Shown: positions 30,834 through 33,564 of the stretch, one piece after another
How the letters are laid out: each line of letters opens with the position of its first letter
Numbering within the stretch: the stretch's first letter is position 1
DNA from: an uncultured Collinsella sp.
GTDB taxonomy: Bacteria > Actinomycetota > Coriobacteriia > Coriobacteriales > Coriobacteriaceae
DNA length: 33,564 nucleotides
Direction: 5' to 3'
NCBI GenBank assembly: GCA_902464965.1
Contig: CABQLI010000015.1
Span: forward strand, 1 to 33,564
Notes under the pieces: model-generated
The model's database searches: none
What the model was told of the DNA's origin: nothing
Seen by the model: only the letters and a program-made list of their open reading frames with translations
Position numbers and translations under genes: made by a program

Positions 30834-30878
30834 GTGGGGTGCGATGTGAAACACAAGCCGTTTCACATCGCACCCCAC
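30834..30878. repeat. Perfect 18-bp-arm palindrome after the second GGDEF gene
   Basis: GTGGGGTGCGATGTGAAA (30834-30851) and its exact inverse (30861-30878) enclose a 9-base loop. No T-run follows. It may end transcription but is longer than needed, like other palindromes in the window. Confidence 0.7.
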
Positions 30879-30940
30879 GCCATCTGCCCTCTCGTGCGAT
30901 AATCCTCCGCAGAAGTCACCGACAGCAGAGGGAGTTTGTG

Positions 30941-31564
30941 ATGAAGGTTCTTTTGGTCAATGGCAGTCCCAAGGCAAACGGCAACACCGCCCGCGCACTC
31001 GCCGAGGTCGCCGAGCAGCTCAATGCCGAAGGCATTGATACCGAGGTGTTTCAGCTGGGCGCCAAGCCCATTCGCGACTGCATCGGCTGCGGTCAGTGCG
31101 GCAAACTTGGCGGTCGCTGTACCTTTGACGACGACGTGGTGAACGAGCTCATCGCTGCCGCCGAGCAGGCAGATGGCTTTGTCTTTGGCTCACCTGTCTA
31201 CTATGCGCACCCCAGCGGCCGCATCCTTTCGGCCCTCGATCGCGCCTTCTATGCGGGCGGGCATGCCTTTGAGCACAAACCCGGCGCCGCAGTCGCCGTC
31301 GCCCGCCGCGGCGGCACGTCGACCACCTTCGATGTGCTCAACAAGTACTTCACCATTAAGCAAATGCCCGTAGTTGCCTCCACCTACTGGAACAACGTAT
31401 TTGGCCGCGTGCCCGGCGACGCCGATGGGGATGCCGAGGGCCTTGCCACCATGCGAAACATCGGCAAAAACATGGCCTGGCTCCTGCGTTGCATCGAGGC
31501 AGGACGGGCCGCCGGTATCAACGCACCCGAGGCAGATCGCGCAACGACCAACTTCATCAGGTAG
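30941..31564 (+). CDS. Flavodoxin-fold NAD(P)H/FMN reductase with Cys cluster
   Basis: The 207-residue protein begins KVLLVNGSPKANGNT, the FMN-phosphate loop of NADPH-dependent FMN reductases, and has FGSPVYYAHPSGRILSALDRAFYAGG for the isoalloxazine side. Four cysteines in DCIGCGQCGKLGGRC (47, 50, 53, 60) resemble the cluster motif of iron-sulfur flavoproteins of anaerobes, so a 4Fe-4S centre is possible. It is cytoplasmic and its electron partner is unknown. AGAGGGAG precedes ATG 30941. The ArsC-like gene follows after 11 bases, so the two may be co-transcribed. Confidence 0.9.
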   Translation: MKVLLVNGSPKANGNTARALAEVAEQLNAEGIDTEVFQLGAKPIRDCIGCGQCGKLGGRCTFDDDVVNELIAAAEQADGFVFGSPVYYAHPSGRILSALDRAFYAGGHAFEHKPGAAVAVARRGGTSTTFDVLNKYFTIKQMPVVASTYWNNVFGRVPGDADGDAEGLATMRNIGKNMAWLLRCIEAGRAAGINAPEADRATTNFIR

Positions 31565-31575
31565 AACGGCGGAGC

Positions 31576-31917
31576 ATGAATATCCAGATTTTTGGCACCA
31601 AAAAGTCCTTCGATACCAAGAAGGCCCAGCGTTATTTTAAGGAGCGCCGCATTAAGGTGCAGTTTATCGACCTTAAGGAAAAGGAGATGAGCAAAGGCGA
31701 GCTCACGAGCGTGATGCAGGCGGTCGGTGGCATCGACAAGCTGCTCAACCCCAAAGCCAAGGACGAGGAGACGCTCGCGCTCATTCAGCACCTCACCCCC
31801 AGTCAGCGCTTCGACAAGCTGCTCGAGAACCAGCAGGTCTTGGCCGAGCCCATCGTGCGTAACGGCAAAAAGGCCACCGTCGGCTATTGCCCCGACGTGT
31901 GGGGAGCCTGGGAGTAG
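31576..31917 (+). CDS. ArsC/Spx-family protein with Ser replacing the active Cys
   Basis: The 113-residue thioredoxin-fold protein starts MNIQIFGTKKSFDTKKAQRYFKERRI. ArsC/YffB-type relatives have Cys where Ser11 stands (codon TCC). The cis-proline region ILxEPIVRNGKK is retained as LAEPIVRNGKKATVGYCPDVW. Without Cys11 it cannot act as a normal arsenate or thiol reductase; the only Cys is near the C-terminus (about 107). The frame is intact and has GGCGGAG before ATG 31576. It sits close behind the flavodoxin-fold reductase gene. Arsenic resistance is not supported by any neighbour. Confidence 0.85.
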   Translation: MNIQIFGTKKSFDTKKAQRYFKERRIKVQFIDLKEKEMSKGELTSVMQAVGGIDKLLNPKAKDEETLALIQHLTPSQRFDKLLENQQVLAEPIVRNGKKATVGYCPDVWGAWE

Positions 31918-32003
31918 CCTGTGTTATTTGCCGGCGCGTGGGTATAAGAGCAGGCGTTTGGCATAAGATTCAACTGTAAGCCAAGTCTAACAAAGGAGGG
32001 CAC

Positions 32004-33134
32004 ATGCCCAACAAACCCGTGAAGATCATCATGCTTACCGGATACCTCGGTGCCGGCAAGACCACGCTGCTCAACCACATCCTCGCTAACGACGGCGGCA
32101 TCCGCGCCGCCGTGATCGTCAACGATATCGGCGAGATCAACGTCGACGCCAGCCTTATCGCCGACGGCGGCCTTTCCGAGACCGACGACCTCATCCCGCT
32201 CACCAACGGCTGCATCTGCTGCACGCTTTCGGACGACCTTGCCAACCAGCTGCAGGGCATCGCCGATTCGGGCGACTTCGATTACATCATCATCGAGGCC
32301 TCGGGCATTTGCGAGCCTATCCCCATCGCCTACACCATCTCGAGCTTCTGCGACGAGGCCAAGGTGGGCGGCGAGCCCAAGCTCGCGCTCGACAACATCG
32401 TGGCCGTGGTCGACTGCGCCCGCATGTACGACGAGTTCAACGGCGGCCGCGACCTGCTGGCCGAGGATATCGACGAGGACGACATCGAGAGCCTACTCAT
32501 CCAGCAGATCGAGTTCTGCTCTACGCTGATCCTCAACAAGACCGATACCGTGAGCCCCGAGCAGATCGCCGAGCTCAAGGCTATCGTGCGCAGCCTGCAG
32601 AAGGACGCCGTGATTGTCGAGGCTCAAAACGGCGAGGTTCCTATGGAGGAGCTGCTCGACACCGACCGCTTCGACTTTATGCGCGCCTACAACTCCGCCG
32701 CCTGGATCGAGGCCATGGAGCATCCCGAGGAGCACGACGACCCCGAGGTGCTCGAGTACGACATCGAGACCTTTGTGTACTCGCGCCGCAAGCCGTTTGA
32801 CCTGCAAAAGTTCACCAATTTTGTTGAGCAGGAGTGGCCCGACGAGGTCATCCGCGTCAAGGGCCCGCTGTGGCAGACTGGCAATCCAGACATGTGCTAC
32901 ATGTTCGAGCAGGCCGGCCACCAGATGCGCCTGATGGAAAACGGCCTGTTTGTCGACTCTGCGCCCGAGGGCGAGAAGCAGAAGATCATCGACGAGAACC
33001 CCGAGATTATGCAGATTTGGGACGACGAGACGGGCGACCGCATGACGAGCCTGTGCATCATCGGCCGTCACATGGACAAGGATGCGCTCATCGCCTCCCT
33101 CGATGCCTGCCTGACCGACTGGCACCGCGCCTAG
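32004..33134 (+). CDS. CobW-family GTPase, metal chaperone type
   Basis: The 376-residue protein has Walker A GYLGAGKTT (13-21), the CobW metal motif GCICC with C70, C72 and C73, an Asp/Glu switch in IIIEASGICEP, and the guanine motif NKTD. COG0523 GTPases deliver zinc, cobalt or nickel to target enzymes. The C-terminal domain carries FVYSRRKPFDLQKF and VKGPLWQ, as in zinc-linked members. There is no His-rich loop. AAGGAGG precedes ATG 32004. No Zur-type site or metal transporter gene is seen beside it, so the metal is not decided. Confidence 0.92.
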   Translation: MPNKPVKIIMLTGYLGAGKTTLLNHILANDGGIRAAVIVNDIGEINVDASLIADGGLSETDDLIPLTNGCICCTLSDDLANQLQGIADSGDFDYIIIEASGICEPIPIAYTISSFCDEAKVGGEPKLALDNIVAVVDCARMYDEFNGGRDLLAEDIDEDDIESLLIQQIEFCSTLILNKTDTVSPEQIAELKAIVRSLQKDAVIVEAQNGEVPMEELLDTDRFDFMRAYNSAAWIEAMEHPEEHDDPEVLEYDIETFVYSRRKPFDLQKFTNFVEQEWPDEVIRVKGPLWQTGNPDMCYMFEQAGHQMRLMENGLFVDSAPEGEKQKIIDENPEIMQIWDDETGDRMTSLCIIGRHMDKDALIASLDACLTDWHRA

Positions 33135-33173
33135 GTTTATCCAAGCGGCCATTTTTCCGCCTACGTAACCGCC

Positions 33174-33208
33174 AAACCACCACGAAGGTGAACTTCGTGG
33201 TGGTTTTT
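33174..33208 (+). terminator. Terminator after the CobW-family gene
   Basis: AAACCACCACGAAG and its inverse form a 14-bp stem with a 5-base loop, ending in a run of five T. Confidence 0.92.
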
Positions 33209-33229
33209 CGTTCTAAGCCAAGGAGATTC

Positions 33230-33564
33230 ATGTTCAATATCGTGCTGTATGCGCCCGAGATTCCGGCCAATACGGGCAATATCGGCCGTACCTGCGTGGT
33301 CACCGGCGCCCATCTGCATCTGGTGGAGCCGCTGGGCTTTTCGCTCGACGACAAGACGGTGCGTCGCGCCGGTCTGGGCTACTGGCAAAACTTGGACGTG
33401 ACGACCTATGCCGGCTGGGAGGATTTCCTTGCGCGCAACGGCCTCTCCCCCGCCGATGGTCGCCTGCATCTGCTGACCAAAAAGGCGCGCCGGACCTATG
33501 CGCAAAGCACCTACCGCGACGGCGACTACTTGGTCTTTGGCAGCGAGAGCTCGGGTATTCCCGA
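33230..33564 (+). CDS. trmL: tRNA (cytidine/uridine-34 2'-O) methyltransferase TrmL, 5' part
   Basis: The first 111 residues of a SPOUT methyltransferase are visible; the rest is beyond the window. It opens MFNIVLYAPEIPANTGNIGRTCVVTGAHLHLVEPLGFSLDD, which is typical of TrmL, and continues to VFGSESSGIP, the SAM-binding knot region. TrmL methylates the wobble ribose of leucine tRNAs. AAGGAG precedes ATG 33230 by five bases, after the terminator of the CobW-family gene. Confidence 0.93.
   Translation, partial: MFNIVLYAPEIPANTGNIGRTCVVTGAHLHLVEPLGFSLDDKTVRRAGLGYWQNLDVTTYAGWEDFLARNGLSPADGRLHLLTKKARRTYAQSTYRDGDYLVFGSESSGIP

Overview
The window is about 33.5 kb of GC-rich bacterial chromosome with short intergenic gaps, strong AAGGAG-type ribosome binding sites and many GTG starts. 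A Bifidobacterium-like bile salt hydrolase and the general protein style suggest a gut actinobacterium of the Coriobacteriia, most likely Collinsella or a close relative. That placement is inferred from sequence character, not from a database search. No rRNA or tRNA genes, CRISPR arrays, transposases or prophage genes were seen.

Left part (1-6.2 kb). A rubrerythrin tail is followed by a nuclease-like gene (425-1552, minus) bounded by two 121-bp copies of an imperfect palindromic repeat that are about 80% identical. Next comes a MocR/PdxR-type regulator divergent from pdxS-pdxT (vitamin B6 synthesis). After pdxT lies a 350-bp tract made almost entirely of four large palindromes, then a gene for an unusual protein with an acidic N-terminus, a possible winged-helix middle and 20 RGG triplets at the C-terminus.

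Middle part (6.3-19.8 kb). This holds an MFS exporter divergent from a short peptide deformylase; an XRE-HTH/alanine aminotransferase fusion with a dense operator cluster and a good internal ribosome binding site; a LysR regulator divergent from an EamA transporter; the potassium transporter Kup; a bile salt hydrolase; a second deformylase-like protein lacking the catalytic glutamate; a purine permease; an esterase; and a uracil permease.

Right part (19.9-33.5 kb). A MetE-like methyltransferase has a perfect LysR-type palindrome upstream, and a HAD phosphatase-LysR gene pair lies beside it. A TPP riboswitch controls thiM, a thiamine-binding protein gene and thiE. Then come a patatin-like lipase, two consecutive c-di-GMP signalling genes (GGDEF-PAS-GGDEF-GGDEF-EAL and GGDEF-PAS-GGDEF), a flavodoxin-fold reductase, an ArsC-like protein with Ser at the usual Cys site, a CobW GTPase and the start of trmL.

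Several genes end with their stop codon inside or next to a long palindrome (about 425, 1848, 5278, 15699 and 18425). This suggests that palindromic elements collect at gene 3' ends in this genome. The observations most worth following up are the repeat-bounded nuclease gene, the RGG protein, the dual-start XRE-AlaA fusion, the pair of deviant deformylases and the c-di-GMP pair.
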